From a virus, in the IMG/VR virus record IMGVR_UViG_3300049812_000383, positions 1 to 23,892 of that record: a DNA stretch of 23,892 nt; one strand, written 5' to 3'. Position numbers and translations under genes: made by a program. Shown in pieces: positions 7,974 to 15,625 of the stretch. Each line of letters starts with the position of its first letter. The first letter of the stretch is position 1. The notes below the pieces were generated by a model that was not told the origin of the DNA, did no database searches, and saw only the letters and a list, made by a program, of their open reading frames with translations.

Positions 7974-8905
7974 TTGAACTTCACCTGTCCCATCAACTCT
8001 GTGAAGAACGCAAGCATATTTATTTCTTGGTCTGCGACAAAGGCTGACTTGTATTGATACTCTGCAAGGATAACGACAGCATGAGGAATAGTGGAACTAT
8101 CCAGATTATCATAAAGGGAATCATAAACCCTACGAAAAATACGAACTGGATCGTTGTCCAGATTGTTGACAACCCACTTACGAACTTCGGTAATATTTTT
8201 ATCTTTAAGACTTTTATAAAGTTCACTAAGATTACTCTCTGATAGATTTACTAAGACACCAGCATCTATCTTACCAGATGCAGAATATCTTTGTAACTCA
8301 TTTAGAACCCTTCTCCAATCTGGGAAGAACTTATTCATAAGTTCTGCAACAGCCTTAGGTTCAAACTCTACTCCCTCACTATTTAGAATATCACCGACTC
8401 TTGCAAAGAACCTACTTGCAAGTTTTGGTTTCTGACTATTAGGGATAATGAAATCTACGACACTGCATCTAGAATGAAGTGGTGGTATCAGTCTATTCTT
8501 AAAGTTACAAGTCAGAATAAATCCACAGTTCTTGTGAAACTCCTCCATGAAACCACGCAGAGCAGGCTGTGTTGATTGAGGATTTAGATAGTCTGCCTCG
8601 TCAATGATCAGATACTTTCTACCACCCTCAAGAGATACAGTAGATGCAAAGTTTTTGATTTTAGTTCGTAGAACGTCAATACCAGATTCCTCTGAACCAT
8701 TTATCATCATATACGTTGAACCGATTTCATCTATCATTGCTTTTGCAACAGTGGTTTTACCAACGCCTGGCCCACCACTTAAAATCATATTAGGTATATG
8801 TTTGTCTTGAACAAATAGTCCAAAGGTCTTTTTTAGTTCATCTGGTAAAACACAGTCACGAATAGTGTTAGGGCGGTATTTTTCAACCCACAAAAAATCT
8901 TCCAT
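7970..8905 (-). CDS. 44: Clamp loader large subunit, AAA+ ATPase (T4 gp44)
   Basis: The ATPase subunit of the sliding-clamp loader, 311 aa (T4: 319). It has the RFC-type N-terminus FLWVEKYRP, a Walker A GGPGVGKTT (44-52, Lys50), Walker B LIIDEAD (99-105), a sensor-1-type stretch LTCNFKNRL and the clamp-loader SRC arginine-finger motif (145-147). The C-terminal part is the helical collar region. A GGGGGT ribosome site stands about 8 nt before the ATG. The gene follows gp45 closely and overlaps gp62 as ATGA. It acts with gp62, gp45 and gp43 at the phage replication fork. Confidence 0.98.
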   Translation of the reverse strand: MEDFLWVEKYRPNTIRDCVLPDELKKTFGLFVQDKHIPNMILSGGPGVGKTTVAKAMIDEIGSTYMMINGSEESGIDVLRTKIKNFASTVSLEGGRKYLIIDEADYLNPQSTQPALRGFMEEFHKNCGFILTCNFKNRLIPPLHSRCSVVDFIIPNSQKPKLASRFFARVGDILNSEGVEFEPKAVAELMNKFFPDWRRVLNELQRYSASGKIDAGVLVNLSESNLSELYKSLKDKNITEVRKWVVNNLDNDPVRIFRRVYDSLYDNLDSSTIPHAVVILAEYQYKSAFVADQEINMLAFFTELMGQVKFK

Positions 8906-8920
8906 AATATAACCCCCAAC

Positions 8921-9595
8921 TTAAACTGTATAAGTTGATTCGGGTTCAAGAGCAATCCAATACTCTATATCACTACTCTTGTTTTTATAATGACTGATAT
9001 TTTTAGCAGACACCTCTACGTCATAAGTTCCATCAAGTAGTTTAAGATTTTCTACTTTGAAGAAGAAGTTAAACTCACCATCACTTTGAGTATTTACATC
9101 CAAAGAATAATTATTTGCAGTATCATTCTTTTTATCTTTTACTGTAAGTGAAGAACCACTACCATTTTTTTCTAACACCATGTCTGGTGCTCCGATTGCA
9201 GATGCAGCCCTTTTGAGTTTTGATAGGTCATCATTACTCATTGTGAACTTGACTTCATTAGACGGCATAGTAATCATTTTACTAGGACTTGTAACGACTG
9301 ATGGATCTGAATAGAAATACTTCATCTTAGTTGATGGTTTATTCTCTTCAGTGATTGTTACATAACTATCAGAAAAATCTAAGATAGGATTCTCAAACAA
9401 TGATAGAGCTCCTAAGAACTCATTCAAATCATAGATAGCAATCTCTTTTGGAAAAGTCTCCTCTACAGTTGCACGAGCAATGATGTTTTTCATCGCAGAC
9501 ATTGTTGACATCTCGTTACCCTCTTTGATTACGAGATTTTGATTTATAGTTGCAAAGTTCTTCAGCACTGAAGTTGTGTGATTACTTAGTTTCAT
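8921..9595 (-). CDS. 45: Sliding clamp (T4 gp45)
   Basis: The trimeric DNA clamp that gives gp43 its processivity and, in T4, also activates late transcription through gp55. 224 aa, close to T4's 228. The N-terminus MKLSNHTTSVLKNFATIN matches T4 almost residue by residue, followed by conserved AIYDLNEFLGALSL and by DPSVVTSPSK; the C-terminus YWIALEPEST matches T4 YVVALEADST. The start overlaps the DUF3310 gene by 14 nt, with GGAG about 12 nt upstream. Two likely clients in this window, gp43 and gp55, end in short hydrophobic clamp-binding tails. Confidence 0.98.
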   Translation of the reverse strand: MKLSNHTTSVLKNFATINQNLVIKEGNEMSTMSAMKNIIARATVEETFPKEIAIYDLNEFLGALSLFENPILDFSDSYVTITEENKPSTKMKYFYSDPSVVTSPSKMITMPSNEVKFTMSNDDLSKLKRAASAIGAPDMVLEKNGSGSSLTVKDKKNDTANNYSLDVNTQSDGEFNFFFKVENLKLLDGTYDVEVSAKNISHYKNKSSDIEYWIALEPESTYTV

Positions 9596-9866
9596 TTTTT
9601 GTTTTCTCCAATTTATCTACATATAATGCGATAATACCATAATGTATTACTTTTAGCAAGTCATTTCTATCCTTGCCGTTCTTTTTTCCATATCGTTGTG
9701 CATACTTGAGTATGTTACCGATACAAAACCCTTCACCATGACCACCATCAATAATAAACTCTGTAGCCTGAAAGTTGTTTTGACTATAGTGTTGATCATA
9801 TGTTTGGTCAATGTAAGACTTCAGCTCTGCCAAAGTCTTACCCTCATCATATTTGTAATCTATCAT
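9582..9866 (-). CDS. DUF3310-type small phage protein
   Basis: A 94-aa protein with the pattern of the DUF3310 family found in many tailed phages: FCIGNILKYAQRYGKKNGKDRNDLLK, i.e. GN-x-x-KY-x-x-R followed by K-x-G and D-L-x-K, then a hydrophobic helix HYGIIALYVDKL. The biochemical function of the family is not established; it is often found among nucleotide-metabolism or replication genes. Here it sits directly upstream of the gp45 clamp, with an ATGA overlap to the oxygenase before it and a 14-nt overlap into gp45, so its expression is tied to the replication operon. The protein is soluble, with no signal peptide or membrane segment. Confidence 0.82.
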   Translation of the reverse strand: MIDYKYDEGKTLAELKSYIDQTYDQHYSQNNFQATEFIIDGGHGEGFCIGNILKYAQRYGKKNGKDRNDLLKVIHYGIIALYVDKLEKTKNETK

Positions 9867-10891
9867 TCTTTGATTTCTGCTCCAGTTACTTTGTTTACTT
9901 TTTTCCTACCACGAAACTGTGATACGATTCCTTCTTTTTCTTCATCAGACATTTCACCAAAAGCTTTACCATTTATCTTGAAGTTCTGATTGTTAAATAA
10001 GTTTACGTTTGCAGAGAATGTTCTTCTCTCACCCTCACCAAAGAATGGATTGACTGAATGTCTCAACCAGTTTGGGAAAATAATAAGAGTTCCTTTTTCG
10101 GGCTTTACATATTCTTCTGTAACAGGTCTTAGTGCAACAACATCTCTCATTACGTTCTGACCCCAGTTGAAATATGTGTATCCATCTACAACACCACTTG
10201 CGTGATTGATATCTACACCACCACCTAACTCTGATGGATCTGGTTGTTTCTGAATACACTCTGGAACTTTTAGATACATAATCATCGAAAGTCCTGCTTC
10301 AGTTCTACAACCATGATCATGCAATGGATTATAGTCACCAGCATAACTATGAACTGTCCAAGCCTCAAATGCATCAGCAGTCACATCTTGACCATAACCT
10401 TGTTGCATATATGTTTTGCAACACTGATCAATAATCTTTTTGAATTGTTCACCAACACTACCATCCAAAAGAGGAAAACTTAGTTGTGCAGATTTTTTAT
10501 CACGATTGATCTGACCGACCAATCCATCTGAATAATCATCATTTGCTGGGATATTAACATTATCAATATGGTCATTTAGTTCATCAATGACTTGTTCTGG
10601 AATTTCAACCTTCATCATATGGACTGCGAGTTTAGTTCTCATTGCAGCTTTGATGCCAGGTTTTTCAAGTTTGTATTCTTTTACAATTCTGTCGTATTCT
10701 TCAGAACCCTCTGGGTATGTTACACCATCAGGCATTTTAACTTTTTTAATGATTGGATCTTCTGGAGACACTTGTTCAGTAATGATCTCTGGTTTTACAT
10801 CTTGTGATGTAGTGGACATATTTTCATCTAACTTTGCTACTGCACCATCTTGTATTCCTTCTGGTGGCAAGTCAAAAACTTTGATTCCCAT
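9863..10891 (-). CDS. 2OG-Fe(II) oxygenase family protein, with N-terminal extension
   Basis: A 342-aa protein whose C-terminal 200 residues form a putative 2-oxoglutarate/Fe(II) oxygenase of the type common in marine phages. Likely metal ligands are in NPLHDH (His191, Asp192/His193) and the distal His278 in FPNWLRHSV; a downstream Arg (RRTFSANV, about 289-290) would bind 2-oxoglutarate. The first 85 residues are a separate acidic region rich in Pro and Glu, of unknown role. The substrate is unknown; relatives hydroxylate proteins or nucleotides. AAGGAG lies eight bases before the ATG, and a promoter lies upstream. It is the first gene of the unit DUF3310-45-44-62-regA. It is one of four such oxygenases in the window and the only one with the long extension. 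Confidence 0.85.
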   Translation of the reverse strand: MGIKVFDLPPEGIQDGAVAKLDENMSTTSQDVKPEIITEQVSPEDPIIKKVKMPDGVTYPEGSEEYDRIVKEYKLEKPGIKAAMRTKLAVHMMKVEIPEQVIDELNDHIDNVNIPANDDYSDGLVGQINRDKKSAQLSFPLLDGSVGEQFKKIIDQCCKTYMQQGYGQDVTADAFEAWTVHSYAGDYNPLHDHGCRTEAGLSMIMYLKVPECIQKQPDPSELGGGVDINHASGVVDGYTYFNWGQNVMRDVVALRPVTEEYVKPEKGTLIIFPNWLRHSVNPFFGEGERRTFSANVNLFNNQNFKINGKAFGEMSDEEKEGIVSQFRGRKKVNKVTGAEIKE

Positions 10892-10929
10892 AATATAGGC
10901 TCCTTATCTATAGATTTGTTATTCTGACC

Positions 10930-10959
10930 ATAATACCACAAAGAGGGGTTATGTGTCAA
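10930..10959 (-). promoter_or_regulatory. Promoter of the oxygenase-gp45-gp44-gp62-regA unit
   Basis: On the minus strand TTGACA (10959-10954) is followed after 18 nt by TATTAT (10935-10930), five of six to consensus. The 5' leader would be about 30 nt and carries AAGGAG. The promoter lies inside the inverted repeat at 10932-10974, so the -35 box occupies the hairpin loop region. Confidence 0.65.
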
Positions 10960-10974
10960 CCCCTCTTTGGTATT
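10932..10974. terminator. Strong hairpin at the 3' end of hsp20
   Basis: A 17-bp inverted repeat with a 2-nt bulge: arms 10932-10950 and 10958-10974 around the loop ATGTGTC. The T-run (10973-10980) lies on the plus-strand side, so as an intrinsic terminator it would best stop rightward transcription. For the leftward hsp20 message it would be a 3' stem without a following T-run, which may stabilise the mRNA or slow polymerase. Confidence 0.65.
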
Positions 10975-10978
10975 TTTT

Positions 10979-11419
10979 TTATTTAATTTCAATAAGTTTT
11001 GGTTTCTTTTCCTCTGGGATAATCTGTTCCAGAGAAATAGTTAGAAGTCCATTTTCTAATTTTGCACCATTAACTACAACATCATCTGCTAAAGTAAACT
11101 TGCGGCTGAACTTTCTATATGAGATACCTTTGTGTATAGTCCACTCATCAGATTCTTCACTTGTTTCTTTTACAGAACGAATCGTAAGCACACCTTGTGC
11201 GACCTCGACTTCAATATCTGATTTATCAAAACCAGCAAGTGCCATAGTAATTTCATATCCATAATCAGTTACTTTCTGAATATTGTATGGGGGGAAGCCT
11301 GTGGATTGTTGTTGATGATTCCAGTAATCGTTTAGACGATTAAACTGTCTTTCAAAACCCACGGCATAGGGGGTGATTTGATTAAAATTGTCAATAAGAC
11401 TTAATGCGTTTCTTACCAT
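10979..11419 (-). CDS. Small heat shock protein, Hsp20/IbpA type
   Basis: An ATP-independent holdase chaperone of 146 aa. After an N-terminal arm, the alpha-crystallin domain begins at PPYNIQKVTDYGYEIT and includes ALAGFDKSDIEVEV, GISYRKFSRKFTLADDV and the typical GAKLENGLLTISL (A-x-x-x-n-GLL). It ends with IPEEKKPKLIEIK, whose I-E-I resembles the I-x-I/V tail used in oligomer assembly. Hsp20 genes are common accessory genes in marine T4-like phages and are thought to protect proteins during infection. AAGGAG lies 8 nt before the ATG. It appears to be a single-gene unit with its own upstream promoter and hairpin. Confidence 0.96.
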   Translation of the reverse strand: MVRNALSLIDNFNQITPYAVGFERQFNRLNDYWNHQQQSTGFPPYNIQKVTDYGYEITMALAGFDKSDIEVEVAQGVLTIRSVKETSEESDEWTIHKGISYRKFSRKFTLADDVVVNGAKLENGLLTISLEQIIPEEKKPKLIEIK

Positions 11420-11473
11420 TTTTTTTCTCCTTATAAAAGCAAGACTAACGTGACAACCCTTAATGGCATTGTC

Positions 11474-11508
11474 CTATTATATATAGGGATTGTAATCCTA
11501 AATTACAA
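11474..11508 (-). promoter_or_regulatory. Possible hsp20 promoter overlapping the hairpin
   Basis: On the minus strand GGGG-TTGTAA is followed after 17 nt by TATATA, running on into TATAATAGG. The -35 lies in one arm of the hairpin and the -10 just past the other. TATATATA is also a weak variant of the T4 late box TATAAATA, so early or late use cannot be told apart. Confidence 0.4.
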
Positions 11509-11514
11509 CCCCTA
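11484..11514. terminator. Hairpin between moxR-like gene and hsp20
   Basis: Arms 11485-11496 and 11502-11513 form a 12-bp stem with one A-C mismatch around a 5-nt loop. On the minus strand it follows the stop of the MoxR-like gene (11527) and may end that transcript, but a T-run directly after it is lacking on this strand, so its strength as a terminator is uncertain. Confidence 0.45.
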
Positions 11515-11526
11515 CATTAACTTTTT

Positions 11527-12675
11527 TTAGAATTTTGATTCTTCAACCATTTCTTCTAATGTTTCCTCTGGAGTATTTTCCTCTAAAGGATTTACACCAG
11601 CATCAATCTTGGAGTATAGATCCAAGAAGGATTCTTTAGTGTCTTGATCGAACCTCGACACACAAAGTTCGATTGACTTTTGTTTGTCCTTGAAAATCGA
11701 AAACGATTTTGCAATGTGGTCTAGTCGCCGAGTTGAGATCAACTCATCAACACCACCATCAAAGAAGGTCTTACGAATAACTTCAGACCAAGTGACCAGA
11801 TTAGTTGCAAAGTCCTCATCTACAACACCATACTTTTTCATCGAACCAAGAACAATCTTTTTCTCGACTGATGCAGCAGGGTATGGTTGTTCGATAGTAA
11901 TTGCAAACCGTTCTAGGAAAGCCTCGTTAAGAATGTTAGTTCCAATGAAACGTCCATCCTCTGAACCTTTACCTTTAGTGTTGGCAGTTGCCATCACGTT
12001 GAAACCCTCTTTTGGAGTAATCCACTTGTTGACTTTCTTGAGATAAACACCCTTACCTTCAAGAACTGGTTGCAGACACATCAACTTGTTTGAACCCAAG
12101 TCACACTCATCAAGAAGCAAAGTGCAACCACGTTCCATTGCCTCGACAACTGGGCCAGGCACAAACTTGGTTTCACCATTGACCAAACGGAAACCACCGA
12201 GCAAATCATCTTCATCAGTTTCGATAGTGATGTTCACACGAATCAGTTCCTTACCCATCTCGGCATGAACCTGTTCGATCATAAGTGTCTTACCATTACC
12301 AGACAAACCAGTGGTAAAGACTGGATAAAATATTCCAGACTTGACAATCTGTTTAATGTCCTTGAAGTGACCCCAAGGAACAAAACCCTCAAAGGCACTA
12401 GGAACTAAATTCTGACGTTCCATATTAGATGCAATCAAATTCACAACAGCACTCTCTGTTTCAGTTGGAGTGTTTACTATCGTTGTTGGAGCAACCTCTC
12501 CAGGCAACTTGAACTGGTTATGTGCAACCTTGTATTGTTTCATAAACCAACCAGCAAGTGGCACACCAGCATTTGCAGATGCCTCTCGCACTTGTTGTTT
12601 GTTAATCACAGTTCCGATACCAAACATTTCAGTTGCAGAATCTACGAACTTTTGTTTTTGTGGTGAAAAAATCAT
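11527..12675 (-). CDS. MoxR/CobS-like AAA+ ATPase
   Basis: A 382-aa AAA+ ATPase. Walker A GLSGNGKT (123-130), Walker B LLLDECD (186-192) and sensor-1 NVMATANTKG are clear, followed by the arginine-finger region AFLERFAITIE. Marine T4-like phages carry this gene and it is often annotated cobS after the cobalt-chelatase subunit, but MoxR-type ATPases more generally work with VWA-domain partners to remodel or insert metal into target proteins. The immediately upstream gene is such a VWA protein, with a near-identical promoter. The N-terminal 100 residues resemble a small helical substrate domain; the C-terminus is very acidic (EENTPEETLEEMVEE). ATG at 12675 follows GAGAGG. The target in the infected cell is unknown. 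Confidence 0.93.
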   Translation of the reverse strand: MIFSPQKQKFVDSATEMFGIGTVINKQQVREASANAGVPLAGWFMKQYKVAHNQFKLPGEVAPTTIVNTPTETESAVVNLIASNMERQNLVPSAFEGFVPWGHFKDIKQIVKSGIFYPVFTTGLSGNGKTLMIEQVHAEMGKELIRVNITIETDEDDLLGGFRLVNGETKFVPGPVVEAMERGCTLLLDECDLGSNKLMCLQPVLEGKGVYLKKVNKWITPKEGFNVMATANTKGKGSEDGRFIGTNILNEAFLERFAITIEQPYPAASVEKKIVLGSMKKYGVVDEDFATNLVTWSEVIRKTFFDGGVDELISTRRLDHIAKSFSIFKDKQKSIELCVSRFDQDTKESFLDLYSKIDAGVNPLEENTPEETLEEMVEESKF

Positions 12676-12710
12676 AATGTAACCTCTCTTTCAATTCTCA
12701 TCATATATAT

Positions 12711-12739
12711 ATGCTAACACGATTCGTTTTGTTTGTCAA
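12711..12739 (-). promoter_or_regulatory. Promoter of the MoxR-like gene
   Basis: On the minus strand TTGACA (12739-12734), then a 17-nt spacer, then TAGCAT (12716-12711) continuing into ATATATATG. The 14-nt core TGTTAGCATATATA is identical to the one at the VWA promoter. The -35 starts 4 nt after the VWA stop codon. Confidence 0.7.
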
Positions 12740-12742
12740 GTG

Positions 12743-14986
12743 TTATGCAACCATTTTTATAAAATTATTTAACAATGGTCTATTGACAATCTTACCAACC
12801 GACATTTTTGAAAACGCACGTTTCAGTTGAGCCTTACTCGCACCAACCTCGACATCAAGTTCAGAGTCCATATCCATACCACCTAACCCAGGCAAGATAT
12901 AGACAGTATCAAAACCTTGTGCATTTGGAACGATACCCACGTTTTCTTTTTTAATCTTTTTTGCGATTTCAAATGAGGCATCGTAACTACCATAACCCAT
13001 AACATATTCTACTTCAGATGGTTTTACAAAACCCTTCCTACCAGAACCAGCAACAAAGAAGTTTGTCACACTCATATCAGGCACTCTTTTTCTTAGAAGA
13101 TCTAGAAAAGCACTCATCTGGGTATCCCGATCATCATTGTATGAGTCAGAGCTGACTTTGTTACCGAACTTCTGATCAACATAGACAGAACGACCAACAC
13201 CATATCCATAGATACCCTCGTAACTCTCAAGAGTTTCACCATTATGAGTCTGATACTTATGAACACCACCGATTTTGTGACTAGCACCATCAGTAAGGAA
13301 AATCGTATGAACTTTCTGGACGTTATTTACTTTCTTAAACTCTGGGACTACTTGCAAAGCAGCAATGATTGCAGAGTTTAGTGGAGTGCCACCCAAGTTT
13401 AACATCTTTGGCACGTTATATGGATAACCCTCTTTTCTCCAATCTCTATAAGACCACTTACTCGCAATCATGTAGAGATAGTGCATCATATGCATTTCAT
13501 CTTTATTTTTCATCTTACTTGAAAAGAAGTGTAGAAGATTAAACGCATCTATTTTCAACTCGCCAGGCTTGAAAGGATTAATACTACCACCACGATAACT
13601 AAAATTACCATTTCTGTAGTATGCATCAGAGAAAGCATACACATCAAATGGAATGTTTACTTTCTTACAGAACCAAATCAAGTTGAACAACTGGTTTAGA
13701 GTGCCTTTAAGATTACTAGACATTGATCCAGACCAATCTAGGAACATCACTAATCCGTGATTAGTTGCACCAGGCAAGGTAGTGACTTTTGCAAACAAGT
13801 CATCATTGAACTTGTAAGTGTGTAAAGCACCCATATCTAAAACACCAGTCTTAGAAGTCAAAGCCTTTGCATACTGGTCAGCAGACTTTTTCATCTCAAA
13901 CTCTTTTACCATATAGGCAATAGTTTTTTTACTGTCATTCTTAGTTTTGTTAAACTCTTCTAATGTCTTATCAAAGTAAAGAGCACCATCAGTTTTAATC
14001 TGATCACTATAATGATTCTTGAAAATCTCTAAAATAGTGGAAGATGAAACTATAATTTTTTTCATATCCAACTCTGGAATGAAACCAGTTCTTTGTGGTT
14101 TTGCATCCTTATTCAAGAACTTTTTAGATGACTCACTCCAAGCATAATCAGTGGAAGCAGTGATAGGAGCATCACTATCTTTACCACCTTCAGAACCACC
14201 GATAACAATCTCTGTTTTTTCTTCTGATTCTTCTGAACCCTCATCATCTAAGTTGGCAGGGGCAGAAGGAGTCGAACCCTCATCTTCTGATTTGGAGTCA
14301 GATGTGTTACCACTGTCACCATACCCCTCTGATTCTTCCTTTGAACCTTCTGAACCAGAACCACTAGGAATACCATCTTCAGACTGAGCACCTCGCTGAG
14401 ACATATCTGACATATCTGGTGATGGGTTTTGCTCTTCACCTTGCGACTCTTCGTTCTCTGCAATATACTCATACAGTTCTTTTGCGAGGTCTAGAACTTC
14501 ATCTGGAGTTTTAGTCTGGTTTGCTTTTTGCACCCAGACTTTTTCCTCTTCTGAAAAAGGCACATCAATATGATGTTTGAAGTGAAGATTGATTCTGTCG
14601 ATCAGATTGTATTTTGAGATATCCTGTCCAACAGTCTCAAAAAAGTTTTGTGCGATTAACTCTTTATAACCTTTATTGAAAACTCTAACAGAGCCAGGAT
14701 ACTTCTTTTGAACTAACTTTTCAATTCGCACATCCTCTAGGACGTTGACAAAAGAGAACTCAATATTTTCGTTACGAGCCTTTTCCAACTGTTCTAAAGG
14801 AGTCCACAAAGCATGACCCACCTCATGCAACGTCATCAAGTCTTGAATATTTTTAGACATCTCCTTCCAGATAGGAAGTGATAACTCTCTATTCTTGACA
14901 TCAAACATCGCAGTGGACTGATTTCTGTGAACCACATGGATATCTTCTTCAGCAAGTAATTTTGCGAGTGTGGATAAATCTCTCAT
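12743..14986 (-). CDS. VWA-domain protein with zincin-like HEXXH motif (CobT-like partner)
   Basis: A 747-aa protein in three parts. Residues 1-170 carry HEVGH (54-58) and a later NVLEDVRIE (81-89), the arrangement of a zinc-binding, peptidase-like domain. Residues about 175-280 form a Ser/Glu/Asp/Gly-rich disordered linker. Residues 400-730 are a von Willebrand A domain with the MIDAS motif DWSGSMS (417-423) and a downstream GGTPLNS threonine. CobT-type proteins with VWA domains pair with MoxR/CobS ATPases; here the ATPase is the next gene. I chose the ATG at 14986 because TTAGAGGTTTAT precedes it; the upstream TTG lacks support. Whether the HEXXH site cuts a protein or only binds metal is not known. 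It has its own promoter. Confidence 0.92.
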   Translation of the reverse strand: MRDLSTLAKLLAEEDIHVVHRNQSTAMFDVKNRELSLPIWKEMSKNIQDLMTLHEVGHALWTPLEQLEKARNENIEFSFVNVLEDVRIEKLVQKKYPGSVRVFNKGYKELIAQNFFETVGQDISKYNLIDRINLHFKHHIDVPFSEEEKVWVQKANQTKTPDEVLDLAKELYEYIAENEESQGEEQNPSPDMSDMSQRGAQSEDGIPSGSGSEGSKEESEGYGDSGNTSDSKSEDEGSTPSAPANLDDEGSEESEEKTEIVIGGSEGGKDSDAPITASTDYAWSESSKKFLNKDAKPQRTGFIPELDMKKIIVSSSTILEIFKNHYSDQIKTDGALYFDKTLEEFNKTKNDSKKTIAYMVKEFEMKKSADQYAKALTSKTGVLDMGALHTYKFNDDLFAKVTTLPGATNHGLVMFLDWSGSMSSNLKGTLNQLFNLIWFCKKVNIPFDVYAFSDAYYRNGNFSYRGGSINPFKPGELKIDAFNLLHFFSSKMKNKDEMHMMHYLYMIASKWSYRDWRKEGYPYNVPKMLNLGGTPLNSAIIAALQVVPEFKKVNNVQKVHTIFLTDGASHKIGGVHKYQTHNGETLESYEGIYGYGVGRSVYVDQKFGNKVSSDSYNDDRDTQMSAFLDLLRKRVPDMSVTNFFVAGSGRKGFVKPSEVEYVMGYGSYDASFEIAKKIKKENVGIVPNAQGFDTVYILPGLGGMDMDSELDVEVGASKAQLKRAFSKMSVGKIVNRPLLNNFIKMVA

Positions 14987-15014
14987 ATAAACCTCTAATC
15001 TCAATTATGTATAT

Positions 15015-15043
15015 ATGCTAACATAAGGATTAGGGATTGTCAA
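15015..15043 (-). promoter_or_regulatory. Promoter of the VWA/zincin gene
   Basis: On the minus strand TTGACA (15043-15038), a 17-nt spacer, then TAGCAT (15020-15015) followed by ATATACATAA. The -35 sits within a short imperfect inverted repeat (15029-15053, ATTAGGG against CCTCTAAT) that could act as a weak terminator for the methyltransferase gene upstream. Confidence 0.7.
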
Positions 15044-15079
15044 CCCCTCTAATTTGTTTAACTAAATCAATGATTTACA

Positions 15080-15625
15080 TTATGGTTTTCTACCAAAAAA
15101 ATGTATAGCTTGCGAATCGGGCGAATCACTTCTACTAAAAAAGTACCAACAACAATTATCTTTACCACTGGACTTACTGCCCTCTATCCACTGTACTCTA
15201 CCGATACTTACCACTTTTTTCAGTAAAGGTAAGTATTCTATGCTTTGTTTAGTATGCATCCAGTCTGCATCAAATAATAACCATGTTGGTTTAAATGCAG
15301 TAAAATACTCTATCATGGGGTGTAATAGTTTTCTGTCCCACGGTGGATTTGTAATAATGTAGTCAGTTTCTAGGAACTCACTTGAACCCAAATCTCTAAA
15401 ATGATTTTTATGAATACTATCACTCTGTGGTTCAATGTCTGATGCCCAAGAACACCAACTTCCCTCAACCAAAGTCTCTATATGATTAACTAATGCACCA
15501 TCACCAGCACATGGTTCTGCAAATGCAAACTCACTCGGCAGATGTGGAACAAGAGGTTCTACTGCTTGCCAAGGTGTTGGATAGAAATCTCTATCTACTC
15601 TCTCGTAATCACTTCTTTTACCCAT
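15080..15625 (-). CDS. Putative SAM-dependent methyltransferase with NPPW motif
   Basis: A 181-aa protein. After DFYPTPWQAVEPL comes a SAM-binding motif I-like AEPCAGDGALV and then a catalytic IITNPPWDRKLL. NPPW/NPPY is the signature of N6-adenine or N4-cytosine DNA methyltransferases and some RNA or protein N-methyltransferases. The protein is short, with no obvious target-recognition domain, so its substrate is uncertain. Two starts are possible: GTG at 15628, which overlaps the gp46 stop as GTGA, or ATG at 15625, which I list. No strong Shine-Dalgarno is visible, so translation probably depends on ribosomes finishing gp46. It is the last gene of the gp55-47-46 unit. Confidence 0.8.
   Translation of the reverse strand: MGKRSDYERVDRDFYPTPWQAVEPLVPHLPSEFAFAEPCAGDGALVNHIETLVEGSWCSWASDIEPQSDSIHKNHFRDLGSSEFLETDYIITNPPWDRKLLHPMIEYFTAFKPTWLLFDADWMHTKQSIEYLPLLKKVVSIGRVQWIEGSKSSGKDNCCWYFFSRSDSPDSQAIHFFGRKP

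Noticed and set aside
11684-12268. Plus-strand frames opposite the MoxR-like gene
   Set aside because: Shadows of a strongly conserved AAA+ gene; no start signals.
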